Below are positions 31,535 through 39,482 of a DNA stretch of 64,000 nt, in pieces; positions within the stretch are counted from its first letter, which is position 1; every line of letters begins with the position of its first letter. The notes below the pieces were generated by a model. The model was not told the DNA's origin, ran no database searches, and saw only the letters and a list, made by a program, of their open reading frames with translations. Location: NCBI GenBank assembly GCA_017512745.1, contig JAFWEV010000025.1:1-64000 (forward strand). The letters are read 5' to 3'. The stretch comes from Oscillospiraceae bacterium (GTDB taxonomy: Bacteria > Bacillota > Clostridia > Oscillospirales > Ruminococcaceae). Made by a program: the position numbers and the translations under genes.

Positions 31535-33286
31535 TTAAGCCTGAATGACATCGAATTCTTCTTCGGCTTTCAGTTTCATGCGCCGGTTCAGATACTTCTC
31601 AATGTCAAAAGTGTATTTCTTATCAAAATCGGACGTGTACTTGTAGTTCGGGTGTTGGGTGATATCGTACTTGTCCGACAGGAACGGCCTAACTCCTCTG
31701 AGCTGGAGGACGCACTTGCTGCCGTTCATAACAGCCAGCTCGTCGCGGCTCATCAGTTCTTTTCCAAGCTTCTGGTAGTTGGTCCCGTAGCTCGGGCTGT
31801 TGCCTCGTGTATCGGAAGTGTTGAAGGTATCAATGGTTTCCTTGCCCAAAGCTTCCGCCAGTTCCTTTAAGGTTGTCGGTTCAGAGCCGCCAAGGAAGAT
31901 CTGGGAGTCCATGTTGCCGATGATCGTATCGGCATTGTCCTTGTAGATTGCTTTGAGCTGGGATCTGGCCTGCAGCACCAGGCAGGCCGAGATCTCACGG
32001 CTTCGGATCGTGGCGACCAGCTTTTCCAGGTTGGGGATCTGCCCGATGTTCGCTGCCTCATCGATCAGGCACCGGACATGGATCGGAAGCCTGCCGCCAT
32101 AGACATCATCCGCTTTTTCGCACAGCAGGTTGAACAGCTGAGTGTAGATCATGGAGATCAGGAAGTTGAAGGTTGCGTCCGTATCCGACATGATCAGGAA
32201 CAGCGCCGTCTTCCGGTCCCCGATGGTATCCAACTCCAGCTCATCGTAGGCTGTGATCTCTCTGAGCTCCTGAATATCAAAGACCGCCAGCCTTGCCCCA
32301 CATGAGATGAGGATCGACTTGGCGGTCTTGCCTGCAGCCAGTTTGTATTTCTTGTACTGTCTGACTGCGAAATGCTTTGGCTTTCTTTTCTCCAGATTCT
32401 CGAACATGATGTCCACCGGGTTCTGGAACTCCTCATCATCCTCCCGGACCTCCATGGCGTTGATGAATTCGATCAGCGTTGCGAAGTTCTGTTCCTCGAC
32501 CGGCGCTTCATAGTGGATATAGCCGATCAATGCGCAGTACAGCAGCGTCTCTGCTTTGGTCCAGAACTCGTCCCCGGATTTGCCGTCGCCTTTGGTGTTG
32601 GCGATCAATGTGGTGACGAGTTTCAGGATATCCTTCTCGCTGTGGATATAGGCAAATGGATTGTAGTGCATGCTCTTGGAGAAATTGATGGTATTAAATA
32701 CCTTGATCTCATACTTTCCGATGGCCTGCAGGGCATGGCCGCATTCCACCAGGATACTGCCTTTCGGATCTGTCACAACATAGGAGCTGTGCATCTGAAG
32801 CAGGTTCGGTTTAAGCCAAAATCTTGTCTTACCGGATCCGGAGCCACCGACAATCAGGACGTTTTTGTTCCTGGCATTGGCCGGATTCTTCGGACGGTTG
32901 CTCATCGTGATCCGTTCTGTCTGTGTCAGGATCACATTGTTCTGGAAGACGGGATCCATGAATGGTTCGATATCTGCGTGAGTACCCCAGCGGGCAGAGC
33001 CGTACTCCTGGTTGTGTTTGAAATGCTTGGCGTTCTTGTGGCGGATATAGACCGCAAGCCACAGAGCACCGCCACAAATGGCACCGACCAGCAGGTCCAC
33101 CGGATGAAAGCTCGGAAGGGGGTTCGTGAAGGCAGGACCCAGCGTGCTGAAGAACGACAGCAGCTTCTTGCTGGCATCAGCTCCTTCAGCCAGACGCCAG
33201 GCCTCGCCCAGGTTGGTGCAAATAAAGCCCATAAGCACATACGGCAGAGCTTTGATGATGGTCTTTTTCAGCCTGTTCGTATTCAT
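31535..33286 (-). CDS. virD4: VirD4-like type IV coupling protein
   Basis: A 583-residue coupling protein of the TraG/TraD family. Two N-terminal membrane segments (about 12-30 and 62-80), Walker A GGSGSGKT at 147-154, the VTDPKGSI motif shortly after, and Walker B CLIDEAANIGQIP near residue 400. It connects the relaxosome to the mating channel and drives DNA export. Its start overlaps the pcfB stop by ATGA, with GGGAG before. PcfB and VirD4 are also paired in other Gram-positive systems. Confidence 0.96.
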   Translation of the reverse strand: MNTNRLKKTIIKALPYVLMGFICTNLGEAWRLAEGADASKKLLSFFSTLGPAFTNPLPSFHPVDLLVGAICGGALWLAVYIRHKNAKHFKHNQEYGSARWGTHADIEPFMDPVFQNNVILTQTERITMSNRPKNPANARNKNVLIVGGSGSGKTRFWLKPNLLQMHSSYVVTDPKGSILVECGHALQAIGKYEIKVFNTINFSKSMHYNPFAYIHSEKDILKLVTTLIANTKGDGKSGDEFWTKAETLLYCALIGYIHYEAPVEEQNFATLIEFINAMEVREDDEEFQNPVDIMFENLEKRKPKHFAVRQYKKYKLAAGKTAKSILISCGARLAVFDIQELREITAYDELELDTIGDRKTALFLIMSDTDATFNFLISMIYTQLFNLLCEKADDVYGGRLPIHVRCLIDEAANIGQIPNLEKLVATIRSREISACLVLQARSQLKAIYKDNADTIIGNMDSQIFLGGSEPTTLKELAEALGKETIDTFNTSDTRGNSPSYGTNYQKLGKELMSRDELAVMNGSKCVLQLRGVRPFLSDKYDITQHPNYKYTSDFDKKYTFDIEKYLNRRMKLKAEEEFDVIQA

Positions 33287-33777
33287 CGGTCAAGCTCCCT
33301 CTTTTTCTCCCGGTTGATGACCTTGCCAGGCAGGGAAGCCACAAGCTCCTTAAACTTCCTGAGCTGATCCAGGACACTCGGACGTTCTTCCTTCCTCAGA
33401 GCCTTCTGGGAATACTCCTTGAATGCTGCCTCCATAGCGTCTGCGTCCTTCGCCTTGAAAAAGACCAGGTACTTGGGAGGATCAACAGAGGCGTCCTTCC
33501 GGATGGCATAGTCTATACCGTATTTACGAGCGACTCGTTCGAAGCCTTTCAGATCCGTTTGAGCGATATCGAGGTTGGTGACGCCCTGTCCCTGACCAAG
33601 AAGCTCTTTTACCGTCTGCTTGCCACTGGGTTCCTTGTCAGCGGTCTGTCCCTTCCTGAACGATACACTCCTCCGATGGTTCAGATAACCCCGGACCGCA
33701 GAGACTATGGTACGTGCGGTCAGCTTCGACGTGCTGATTGCCAGGTTCACAGTCCTGCTTTCGACTTCCTCCTGCAT
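33283..33777 (-). CDS. pcfB: PcfB family conjugation protein
   Basis: A 164-residue protein of the PcfB (DUF3801) family: an N-terminal helix (VNLAISTSKLTARTIVSAVR), then LLGQGQGVTNLDIAQTDLKG and the DYAIRKDASVDPPKYLVFFK core that recurs in the family, ending in a basic tail. PcfB is a small cytosolic partner of the coupling protein in conjugation. GGAGG lies nine bases before the ATG. It overlaps a DUF3789-like gene by 140 bases in another frame. Confidence 0.92.
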   Translation of the reverse strand: MQEEVESRTVNLAISTSKLTARTIVSAVRGYLNHRRSVSFRKGQTADKEPSGKQTVKELLGQGQGVTNLDIAQTDLKGFERVARKYGIDYAIRKDASVDPPKYLVFFKAKDADAMEAAFKEYSQKALRKEERPSVLDQLRKFKELVASLPGKVINREKKRELDR

Positions 33778-33907
33778 CCTTCATCACCTCCGTTTCGTTT
33801 CGTTCCCTCTCATCAGCCCTGCCGCTTACAACCATCAGGCACATGGTCATCATCCCGAAGGAAGCGCCGATGACAAAGCTGATGAGGGGAATGAACCATC
33901 TGATCAT
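33638..33907 (-). CDS. DUF3789-like small membrane protein
   Basis: An 89-residue frame. The first 30 residues form one membrane helix (FIPLISFVIGASFGMMTMCL) followed by charged residues, as in the short DUF3789 proteins of clostridial elements (usually 35-50 residues). AGGAGG lies before ATG. The last 45 residues run in a different frame over the first 140 bases of pcfB and look unlike a domain, so either this is a genuine long overlap or only the N-terminal part matters. Confidence 0.6.
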   Translation of the reverse strand: MIRWFIPLISFVIGASFGMMTMCLMVVSGRADERERNETEVMKDAGGSRKQDCEPGNQHVEADRTYHSLCGPGLSEPSEECIVQEGTDR

Positions 33908-35280
33908 CTGACCTCCTCCTTCACATGCTTCTGAGGCTTCATTTCCGGTGCAGCCGTTTCGGCCGCCTTTTCGTCAACCGGGATCGCCATGATACCGCGC
34001 CCCATGCGGACAAACACCTCCGGAGAATGGAACTTCTCTTCAAAAGCAGCCAGCTGTTCCGGTGTCAGGGACCCGAAATTCTCCTCCGTGAGGCCTACCA
34101 CCAGGAACGGGCCGGCAACCACATCGTAGATCTTGCCGTCATCGTCCCTGAGCGCCCGGTTCAGGGGCAGACCATCAAGCTTACCTTCTTCATTCATGAT
34201 CAGGCCGACCGGCTCATCAAAGGGATAAACCACCTCAATATAGCCTCCGACAGCCTTCTGAAGATCCTCCAGCTCAGTGCCCATCTCGACCGGGCGGGGA
34301 TATTTGTCCGGCTCGACCAAAAGGACGGTCATCGTCTCTCTGGCAGGTTCTGCTCCATACAGAGCAGGTTCCTCGGCAACTCTGCTTTCAAAAGTCGTGG
34401 CCTTCTCGAAGATGTGATCGTCGCTGTCATAGTGATAAACGCTATCGGACAGGAAATCCGCTTCGCTGACTTCTGTGGCATTGACGCCTCTGACCATGCT
34501 TTCGAGATCTTCACGTTCAAAGGAACCGTCATCACGGATGAACAGCACCTCATGAACTGAAGAAGGGAGGACAAAGAAGTCACCGCCCAGTCTGTCTGCT
34601 GCCTCCTCAAGAAAGGCAGGAAGCTGTGTGACAGATGCGCCGTTCATTCCGCCGTCTACCGTCGCCACCCACATAGGAGACTCCGGCATATCGAACAGGC
34701 CTCCGGACATCTCCGCCATCATCTCGGACATGTTTCTCAGAACCGGAGGATGATTGGCGATCTGCGCTGCAACAGCATCGACATGCAGCTGATCCGCAGT
34801 GACGCCATACTCAGCAAGTAGCTGATTCGTGACCAACGTGGTAGCAGAGCTGTCAGCAGCATTGGGAAGTTCCACTCGGTAAACCACGGCAATGTCCTCC
34901 ACGGTTTTGTGCGGGATGTTCTCGAGCATTTCCATATTAGGTCCCACGGGGATCACCTGCATTACGAGATGGTCCTTAGCCGTGGAATAGTCCGTGATGT
35001 CTGAGATGGAAAAGGCAGGGATCGCGGAAGACACCTGTCTGGCATCATCTGCGATCTTACCGAGAATGGCCTCCAGCTGGGATTCGTTATCCTGGTATCG
35101 CTCAAACGCAGGGCTGACGTTAAATGTCACTGCCGCCGCAGCGCCTTCCGGCTGGACTGAGATCCCGGTGTAGGATTCTCCCTGCAACTTGTTGACCTGC
35201 TGGATCTTCACTTCTGCTTCAGGAATGGTCTCCTGGACACGGTCCTTTGCAGCTTCCAGGAATTCATCAAAGTTCATCAT
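33904..35280 (-). CDS. DUF5688 family protein
   Basis: A 458-residue soluble protein beginning MMNFDEFLEAAKDRVQETIP. The central KDHLVMQVIPVGPNMEMLEN and the later MWVATVDGGMNGASVTQLPA segments, and the length, match the DUF5688 proteins carried by many clostridial conjugative elements. No catalytic motif is evident. Role unknown; its place between the ParB-like genes and PcfB suggests a function in regulation or transfer. GGAGG lies nine bases before the ATG pair. Confidence 0.85.
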   Translation of the reverse strand: MMNFDEFLEAAKDRVQETIPEAEVKIQQVNKLQGESYTGISVQPEGAAAAVTFNVSPAFERYQDNESQLEAILGKIADDARQVSSAIPAFSISDITDYSTAKDHLVMQVIPVGPNMEMLENIPHKTVEDIAVVYRVELPNAADSSATTLVTNQLLAEYGVTADQLHVDAVAAQIANHPPVLRNMSEMMAEMSGGLFDMPESPMWVATVDGGMNGASVTQLPAFLEEAADRLGGDFFVLPSSVHEVLFIRDDGSFEREDLESMVRGVNATEVSEADFLSDSVYHYDSDDHIFEKATTFESRVAEEPALYGAEPARETMTVLLVEPDKYPRPVEMGTELEDLQKAVGGYIEVVYPFDEPVGLIMNEEGKLDGLPLNRALRDDDGKIYDVVAGPFLVVGLTEENFGSLTPEQLAAFEEKFHSPEVFVRMGRGIMAIPVDEKAAETAAPEMKPQKHVKEEVR

Positions 35281-35548
35281 CGAAGTACACCTCCATCACA
35301 CAGCAACGAGGAAAACAATCCGCTTCAATATCCTCGCCGTTAATGAGCGCCGCAGCCTGGGCGCTGAGTTCCGCAGCCTGAGAAAGGAGATCTGCAATCT
35401 CCATCAGCATATCCGCCACGAGATCCATATCATCGTCCTCAGCCTCTTCCATAGCCTGCATGGCCTTCTGTTCATCCTGTGCTTTCTGAATCTTGGCAAG
35501 GGCTTCTGCCATGGCCTTAATTCTTTTCAGAGAATCATCGTTCTTCAT
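35267..35548 (-). CDS. Small acidic hypothetical protein
   Basis: A 93-residue acidic protein. The first 50 residues are a charged helix (SLKRIKAMAEALAKIQKAQD) and the middle has an acidic patch MEEAEDDDMDL, then a helix rich in Ala and Leu. No known family. ATG 35548 is chosen over ATG 35554 because GGAG lies eight bases before it. Its end overlaps the DUF5688 start by 14 bases, so the two are translated together. Confidence 0.6.
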   Translation of the reverse strand: MKNDDSLKRIKAMAEALAKIQKAQDEQKAMQAMEEAEDDDMDLVADMLMEIADLLSQAAELSAQAAALINGEDIEADCFPRCCVMEVYFDDEL

Positions 35549-35586
35549 GTCCATTTCTCCTTTGTTTTTGGTTTTGATAAAGAAAT

Positions 35587-35614
35587 AGCGCCTATGAATC
35601 TCTTCAAAGGCGCT
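35587..35614 (-). other. Short hairpin between parB-like gene and the next operon segment
   Basis: AGCGCC (35587-35592) and GGCGCT (35609-35614) form a six-pair stem with a 16-base loop, followed on the minus strand by ATTTCTTT. It may be a weak terminator after the ParB-like gene. It lacks the TACATA prefix of the other ICE hairpins. Confidence 0.4.
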
Positions 35615-35636
35615 GCTTGGGGTACATATTCAGTTG

Positions 35637-36527
35637 TCATCTTGCTTTGTCCCGCTGGCGTTTCTTCTGCCACTGATCCAGCAGTTTCAGTATCACGTCG
35701 CTCATCTGCTTGGGGGTATAGGACTTTGGAAAGTACTTTCGGAGCTGTTCACTCTTGAATGCGACACGTTCCAGATCGCCCTTTTTGACTTCACCCAGAA
35801 TCTCGCACATATCATCCAGGGAACAATTGCCTTCCTGGCTAAGCTTCTTCAGCCTCATCGCCTGTGAGAGGGAGGGGGCGGCCTGTGTGAAATCCATGGC
35901 CTCAATCAGGTTTTTCTGTTCCTCCGGCTTTAGGTAAGAAAGCTCCACCGCCGGATTGAAGGAGATCTGCCTCTGATCGACCATTTCTAAGAGCTCCGGA
36001 ATCAGGTTCGTGAGACGGATAAAACGCTGCACCTGACGCCCGCTTTCTCCCGTGTCTTGTCCAAGCACATCGGCAGCCTCTAACTTTCCGACGACTTGTC
36101 GGGAAGTTCCTTCTTCCGTCAAGTCAGTCCGTTCGCCCTGCCTTTTCATTGCCTCCAGCTTCATCTTGTAAGCAAAAGCTCGTTCGCTGGGCAGGATGTT
36201 TTCTCTTTGCAGATTTGAATCCACCATCAGGACCACCGCCTCATCATCGGTCATCTTCCGGACAATCACTGGCACTTCAGAAAGACCTGCAGCTTCAGCT
36301 GCACGGGCTCTTCTGTGACCGGAGATAATCTCAAGAGATCCATCTGAAAGTGGCCTTGCGAGAAGAGGCGTGAGTACGCCGAACATGGAGATGCTCTCCG
36401 TTGTTCTTATCATCGACTCATCATCCACCACTCGAAACGGATGGTTCCGAAAAGGCTTCAAATCACTGATCGGAATCTTTTGGACTCTTTCAGGCTGTCC
36501 GGTTGTTTCCGGTTCATAATACGGCAC
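35637..36527 (-). CDS. parB: ParB/RepB-type partition protein
   Basis: A 296-residue ParB family protein. N-terminal nuclease-like/CTP domain with GHRRARA at 70-76 and the NLQRENILPSERAFAYKMKL segment (about 105-124), a helix-turn-helix region (about 180-200) and a C-terminal dimerisation part. It probably stabilises the element in its circular form together with RepA. The start is a GTG at 36527, with AAGGAGG eight bases before it and 14 bases after the RepA stop; the longer frame upstream has only a poor ribosome site. Confidence 0.88.
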   Translation of the reverse strand: MPYYEPETTGQPERVQKIPISDLKPFRNHPFRVVDDESMIRTTESISMFGVLTPLLARPLSDGSLEIISGHRRARAAEAAGLSEVPVIVRKMTDDEAVVLMVDSNLQRENILPSERAFAYKMKLEAMKRQGERTDLTEEGTSRQVVGKLEAADVLGQDTGESGRQVQRFIRLTNLIPELLEMVDQRQISFNPAVELSYLKPEEQKNLIEAMDFTQAAPSLSQAMRLKKLSQEGNCSLDDMCEILGEVKKGDLERVAFKSEQLRKYFPKSYTPKQMSDVILKLLDQWQKKRQRDKAR

Positions 36528-36540
36528 TCTCTTCACCTCC

Positions 36541-37425
36541 TTAAAGCTTGTCACGATAGAGGTCATAATTGACCCTGTTCTGGTAGTAGGGACTGATTGT
36601 GACCGGGGCATTGAATAGCGTTGTCAGAAGGTACTGCTTGATGTTTTTAACATCCGAAGTATTCTCTTTCAGACAATCCAGCACATATTGGATATGCATG
36701 GAATCCAGCTTCATCAGCCGGCTTTTCACGACTTCCTTCGGCTTATCGTCCCCAGCGATGCGAATCTCCTTTTTATTGGAACTGCAGGTCTCAGCCAGGA
36801 TATCCAGAATTCCCTCCAGGGTTTCCTTCTCAGTAGGATGGCCCAGTATGAGGATATCGATCTCCAGTTGCCTCCTGAACCATTCCTTATAACGCTCGTA
36901 CTCACTCATCCCATCCGTATCCCATCCCGGATAGATAGGATTCTCTGTATATCTGAGATCAATATATTTTTGATCTTTATTACTTGATCGTGATTTTGAA
37001 GAATCCGGAATCGTGATTTCCGCGACTCCAGAATCGTGATTATCACGACTCTTGAATCGTGATTCCACAGCGTTATCCACAGAAAGAAAGTTCTTAACAT
37101 AGATCAGATTAGGTTTGCCGAGACCCTGGCGCTTTCGTTCGATCAGTCCGCACTTGTCTTCCAGTTCATTCATCAGCTTCGTGGCCTTATTATCAGCACA
37201 GTTCAGCTTCTCCATGATCTCTGAAAGGGTACAAATGATGTACACCCGGCCCTGATCATCGAGCCAACCGTTTTTTGCTGACAGATCCATTCTTGCCAGG
37301 AGCAGGCCATACAGGACCTTAGCCTCTGCTGAAACATATTTGTACTGATCATCAGTGAAAAGAACCGTGGGGACCCGAATGAAGGAGTATGTGCTGGACT
37401 GTGCACCGTAAAAATACTCATGCAT
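36541..37425 (-). CDS. repA: RepA-like replication initiator
   Basis: A 294-residue protein of the RepA_N type: residues about 1-100 hold the winged-helix module (FIRVPTVLFTDDQYKYVSAE, then AKVLYGLLLARMDLSAKNGW and LCTLSEIMEKLNCADN-like helices). The C-terminal part (about 180-294) is helical. Conjugative elements of this family use such a protein to replicate the excised circle. ATG at 37425 overlaps the stop of the upstream Cys-rich gene. It is the first of the maintenance genes at the right end. Initiation activity is inferred from the family. Confidence 0.85.
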   Translation of the reverse strand: MHEYFYGAQSSTYSFIRVPTVLFTDDQYKYVSAEAKVLYGLLLARMDLSAKNGWLDDQGRVYIICTLSEIMEKLNCADNKATKLMNELEDKCGLIERKRQGLGKPNLIYVKNFLSVDNAVESRFKSRDNHDSGVAEITIPDSSKSRSSNKDQKYIDLRYTENPIYPGWDTDGMSEYERYKEWFRRQLEIDILILGHPTEKETLEGILDILAETCSSNKKEIRIAGDDKPKEVVKSRLMKLDSMHIQYVLDCLKENTSDVKNIKQYLLTTLFNAPVTISPYYQNRVNYDLYRDKL

Positions 37426-37660
37426 CCATACCACCCACCTCCTTGCCGATGATCTTCTCATTCCGAAGCGGCTTTTTCCGAAAGGCCGTATTTCTGGCCT
37501 TGCCATATGGGCATTCTGAGAAAAGACAACTCCGGTACCTGAAATCAGGCTGGTAGTAAGGGCAGCAGCTGCATTTGGGCGGTTCTTTTGACCTGTCTGC
37601 TTTATCAGGCGTATCCAGCAGCTTCCTGTACCGGTTCAACGTTTCATTCCTATCGCACAC
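37418..37660 (-). CDS. Cys-rich small ICE protein
   Basis: An 80-residue protein with a cluster of cysteines (CSCCPYYQPDFRYRSC, then FSECPYG), probably binding a metal. A GTG at 37660 is chosen as start because AGGAGG lies nine bases upstream, giving MCDRNETLNRYRKLLDTPDK as the N-terminus. It overlaps both neighbours by 8-11 bases. Similar small Cys-rich proteins precede repA in related elements; function unknown. Confidence 0.6.
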   Translation of the reverse strand: MCDRNETLNRYRKLLDTPDKADRSKEPPKCSCCPYYQPDFRYRSCLFSECPYGKARNTAFRKKPLRNEKIIGKEVGGMDA

Positions 37661-37901
37661 TGGCAGGCACCTCCTCACCCTTATATCCAAGGATCTTTTT
37701 CATGCAGAAGCTGACACATGGGCCATAGCAGCAGCCTTCGCAGGGAGACTTCCGTTTAGGCGCTTCCGCCAGATAGTAGCAGTTCTCCTTTTTGAGAACG
37801 CAGCCCGTTTTCCTATTCTTCCAAAAGTAACAGCCCCTGCAGCTGCGAGGACGGTCAGCATAGTAACGCACGCCGTCGATCATGATAGTTTCTTTTTCCA
37901 T
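37650..37901 (-). CDS. Cys-rich small ICE protein, first gene of the element
   Basis: An 83-residue protein with nine cysteines in CxxC-like pairs (CRGCYFWKNRKTGC, then SPCEGCCYGPCVSFC), a probable zinc or Fe-S site. A run of AAGGAGG precedes the ATG at 37901. It is the most promoter-proximal gene on the right side of the element, behind a hairpin element at 37949-37992. Function unknown. Confidence 0.65.
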   Translation of the reverse strand: MEKETIMIDGVRYYADRPRSCRGCYFWKNRKTGCVLKKENCYYLAEAPKRKSPCEGCCYGPCVSFCMKKILGYKGEEVPASVR

Positions 37902-37948
37902 CGACTAATCCTCCTTTTTCATGATGGTTCTGCAGAGCCTGCAGAAAT

Positions 37949-37992
37949 GAAAAAAGCCCGATTACCGTTCAGAACAGTAACCGGGTTATGTA
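37949..37992 (-). promoter_or_regulatory. TACATA-hairpin element ahead of the maintenance operon
   Basis: Minus strand: ATACATAA, arm CCCGGTTACTG, 7-base loop, arm CGGTAATCGGG and CTTTTTT. It is a textbook intrinsic terminator but stands 48 bases before the first gene, so it would attenuate the operon rather than end one. Fourth element of the set. Confidence 0.65.
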
Positions 37993-38226
37993 TGGAGGTT
38001 TTCTTCTGGAAAAGAAAAGATGCCCGGCAGGAAGAACTGTCTGCTGAGCACCTTAGAATAGGATAAAACCTGATTAGAAATGTCTGGTTCGGTCAGATTC
38101 GGCCAAACGGACCAATTTCAAATCGTAGTCTGGATAGAGGCATGGAAAGGGGGATAAAACCGCTTTTCGGGGAGGAGACATGCCGCCCTTCAATCCACGG
38201 AAAACGCACTTTTTGCTCTCCCTCAT

Positions 38227-38288
38227 TTAGCCCATTTGTTAACTATAAAGGCCCGAAAAACGGCGGTTAGCCCCTCGTTAACTATAAA
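38227..38288. repeat. Pair of direct repeats near the element's right end
   Basis: TTAGCCCATTTGTTAACTATAAA (38227-38249) and TTAGCCCCTCGTTAACTATAAA (38267-38288) share the blocks TTAGCCC and GTTAACTATAAA, 40 bases apart start to start. The GTTAAC centre is palindromic. Such repeats could be arm-type integrase sites or iteron-like origin repeats. Confidence 0.7.
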
Positions 38289-38344
38289 AAATCGGTCGAA
38301 AACCATGGAACGCCATGAAAAACCATCAAAGATTTCCGGGCATG

Positions 38345-38382
38345 AAAAAACCCTGAAACCGTTGAGATTCCAGGGTTTTTTG
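38345..38382 (-). terminator. Terminator of rplM-rpsI operon
   Basis: AAAAAACCCTG (38345-38355) and CAGGGTTTTTT (38371-38381) with a 15-base loop. On the minus strand this ends in TTTTTT after the second arm. It is 18 bases after the rpsI stop codon. The A-T flanks make it work in both directions. Confidence 0.9.
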
Positions 38383-38399
38383 ATGATTTCGACTCGAGA

Positions 38400-38798
38400 T
38401 CAGCGCTTGCTGAACTGCGGAGCACGACGTGCAGCTTTGAGGCCGTACTTTTTACGCTCTTTCATTCTCGGATCACGTGTGAGGAATCCTGCTTTCTTGA
38501 GCTCAGGACGAAGTTCTGCGTTGAACTGAAGAAGAGCTCTTGCGATTCCGTGACGGATAGCACCGGCCTGACCGGAGATTCCGCCGCCGTTTACGTTGCA
38601 GACGATATCGAACTTTGATGTTGTGTCTGTGAGCTCGAGAGGCTGACGAACGATGAGCTTCAGTGTTTCAAGACCGAAGTAGTCATTGATGTCACGTCCA
38701 TTGACGACAATGGCGCCTGTGCCGTTGTAAAGGCGAACTCTGGCAACAGAGGATTTACGTCTTCCTGTGCCGGCATAAAAAGGTCTAGATTCGTACAT
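38400..38798 (-). CDS. rpsI: Small ribosomal subunit protein uS9
   Basis: A 132-residue uS9 protein: [20 protein letters not shown] at the start (residues 9-28), then [20 protein letters not shown] and the basic C-terminal tail that reaches the decoding site ([20 protein letters not shown] and QFSKR). Part of the 30S subunit. It lies 19 bases after rplM, the universal pair. Its 3' end, with conserved tail codons, faces the conjugative element and is a plausible integration site. Confidence 0.98.
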   Translation of the reverse strand: MYESRPFYAGTGRRKSSVARVRLYNGTGAIVVNGRDINDYFGLETLKLIVRQPLELTDTTSKFDIVCNVNGGGISGQAGAIRHGIARALLQFNAELRPELKKAGFLTRDPRMKERKKYGLKAARRAPQFSKR

Positions 38799-38817
38799 TG
38801 ATTAATTACCTCCCGCC

Positions 38818-39246
38818 TTAAAATGTGAACTGCTCAGGCTTCTGAGCTTCGTGCTTGTGCTCTGCACCACTGTAGAGGTGGAGTCTTGTGAGAGCTTTGC
38901 GTCCGATCGTGTTGTTCGGAACCATTCTGGATACTGCAAGCTCCATGAGCTTTGTCGGGTTGTTTGCAAGAAGTTCGCCGTAAGGAACCTTCTTTGTGTG
39001 GCCGATCCAACCTGTGTGACGGAAGTAGACCTTCTCAGATCCTTTTCTTCCTGTGAGAACTGCATCTTTACAATTGATAACGATAACATGATCACCGCAG
39101 TCAACATTAGGTGTGAAGATCGTCTTGTTCTTTCCGCGAAGGAGGTTTGCTACTTCAACAGCTGTGCGTCCGAGGGACTTGCCTGCTGCGTCAACAACAT
39201 ACCACTTGCGTTCAATGTCAGCTGGTTTTGCAAGAAAAGTAGACAT
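38818..39246 (-). CDS. rplM: Large ribosomal subunit protein uL13
   Basis: A 142-residue uL13 protein with KWYVVDAAGKSLGRTAVEVA (residues about 14-33) and the conserved HVIVINCKDAVLTGRKG and YFRHTGWIGHTKKVPYGELL segments. It helps assemble the 50S subunit. Transcribed on the minus strand from the strong promoter at 39293-39321 with a leader of about 40 bases, too short for the L13-leader RNA known from bacilli. Confidence 0.98.
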   Translation of the reverse strand: MSTFLAKPADIERKWYVVDAAGKSLGRTAVEVANLLRGKNKTIFTPNVDCGDHVIVINCKDAVLTGRKGSEKVYFRHTGWIGHTKKVPYGELLANNPTKLMELAVSRMVPNNTIGRKALTRLHLYSGAEHKHEAQKPEQFTF

Positions 39247-39292
39247 CTATATTATTCCTTTCAGATTATTGCTTTTTTAGAGTGCAACGAGA

Positions 39293-39321
39293 ATTATATA
39301 TGCCATAATCGGGCAAGTCAA
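39293..39321 (-). promoter_or_regulatory. Strong sigma-A promoter of rplM-rpsI
   Basis: Minus strand: -35 TTGACT (39321-39316), 17-base spacer, -10 TATAAT (39298-39293). A nearly perfect consensus, as expected for ribosomal proteins. Confidence 0.88.
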
Positions 39322-39413
39322 TACTAAATACCGCCAAAATTCAAAATATATTGTATTTTCTCTTGTTTTCGCCGTTTTTCATATGTTTTTCTCATTGTTT
39401 CTCACTTTTGATT

Positions 39414-39443
39414 TTGAGAAAAATATCAGTTTTACATTATAAT
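39414..39443 (+). promoter_or_regulatory. Promoter for the membrane protein gene
   Basis: -35 TTGAGA (39414-39419), 18-base spacer, -10 TATAAT (39438-39443), giving a leader of about 35 bases before the ATG at 39483. Confidence 0.65.
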
Positions 39444-39482
39444 GAATGCATAATCATATTGACCTATTCGAGGAGGCTCACC

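Larger units (their letters stand above)
37902..38344. other. Right-end non-coding region of the conjugative element
   Basis: About 440 bases without a convincing gene. It contains the TACATA-hairpin element (37949-37992), two copies of GGATAAAACC (38061-38070 and 38152-38161), and two direct repeats TTAGCCC...GTTAACTATAAA (38227-38249 and 38267-38288). The junction with the chromosome must lie in this region or just beyond, before the rpsI stop codon at 38400. The replication origin of RepA or recombinase-binding repeats could be here. Confidence 0.5.

Noticed and set aside
32372..33367. 331-codon plus-strand open frame opposite virD4
   Set aside because: Antisense of a coupling protein with Walker motifs; no ribosome site or domain.
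35587..35614. Fifth member of the TACATA-hairpin set
   Set aside because: Stem is short and the TACATA motif is on the wrong strand relative to transcription.
1..38344. Integrase or serine recombinase of the ICE
   Set aside because: No tyrosine or serine recombinase motif in any frame of the window; expected left of position 1.
39247..39292. L13-leader RNA before rplM
   Set aside because: Predicted leader is about 40 bases, too short for the known structure.
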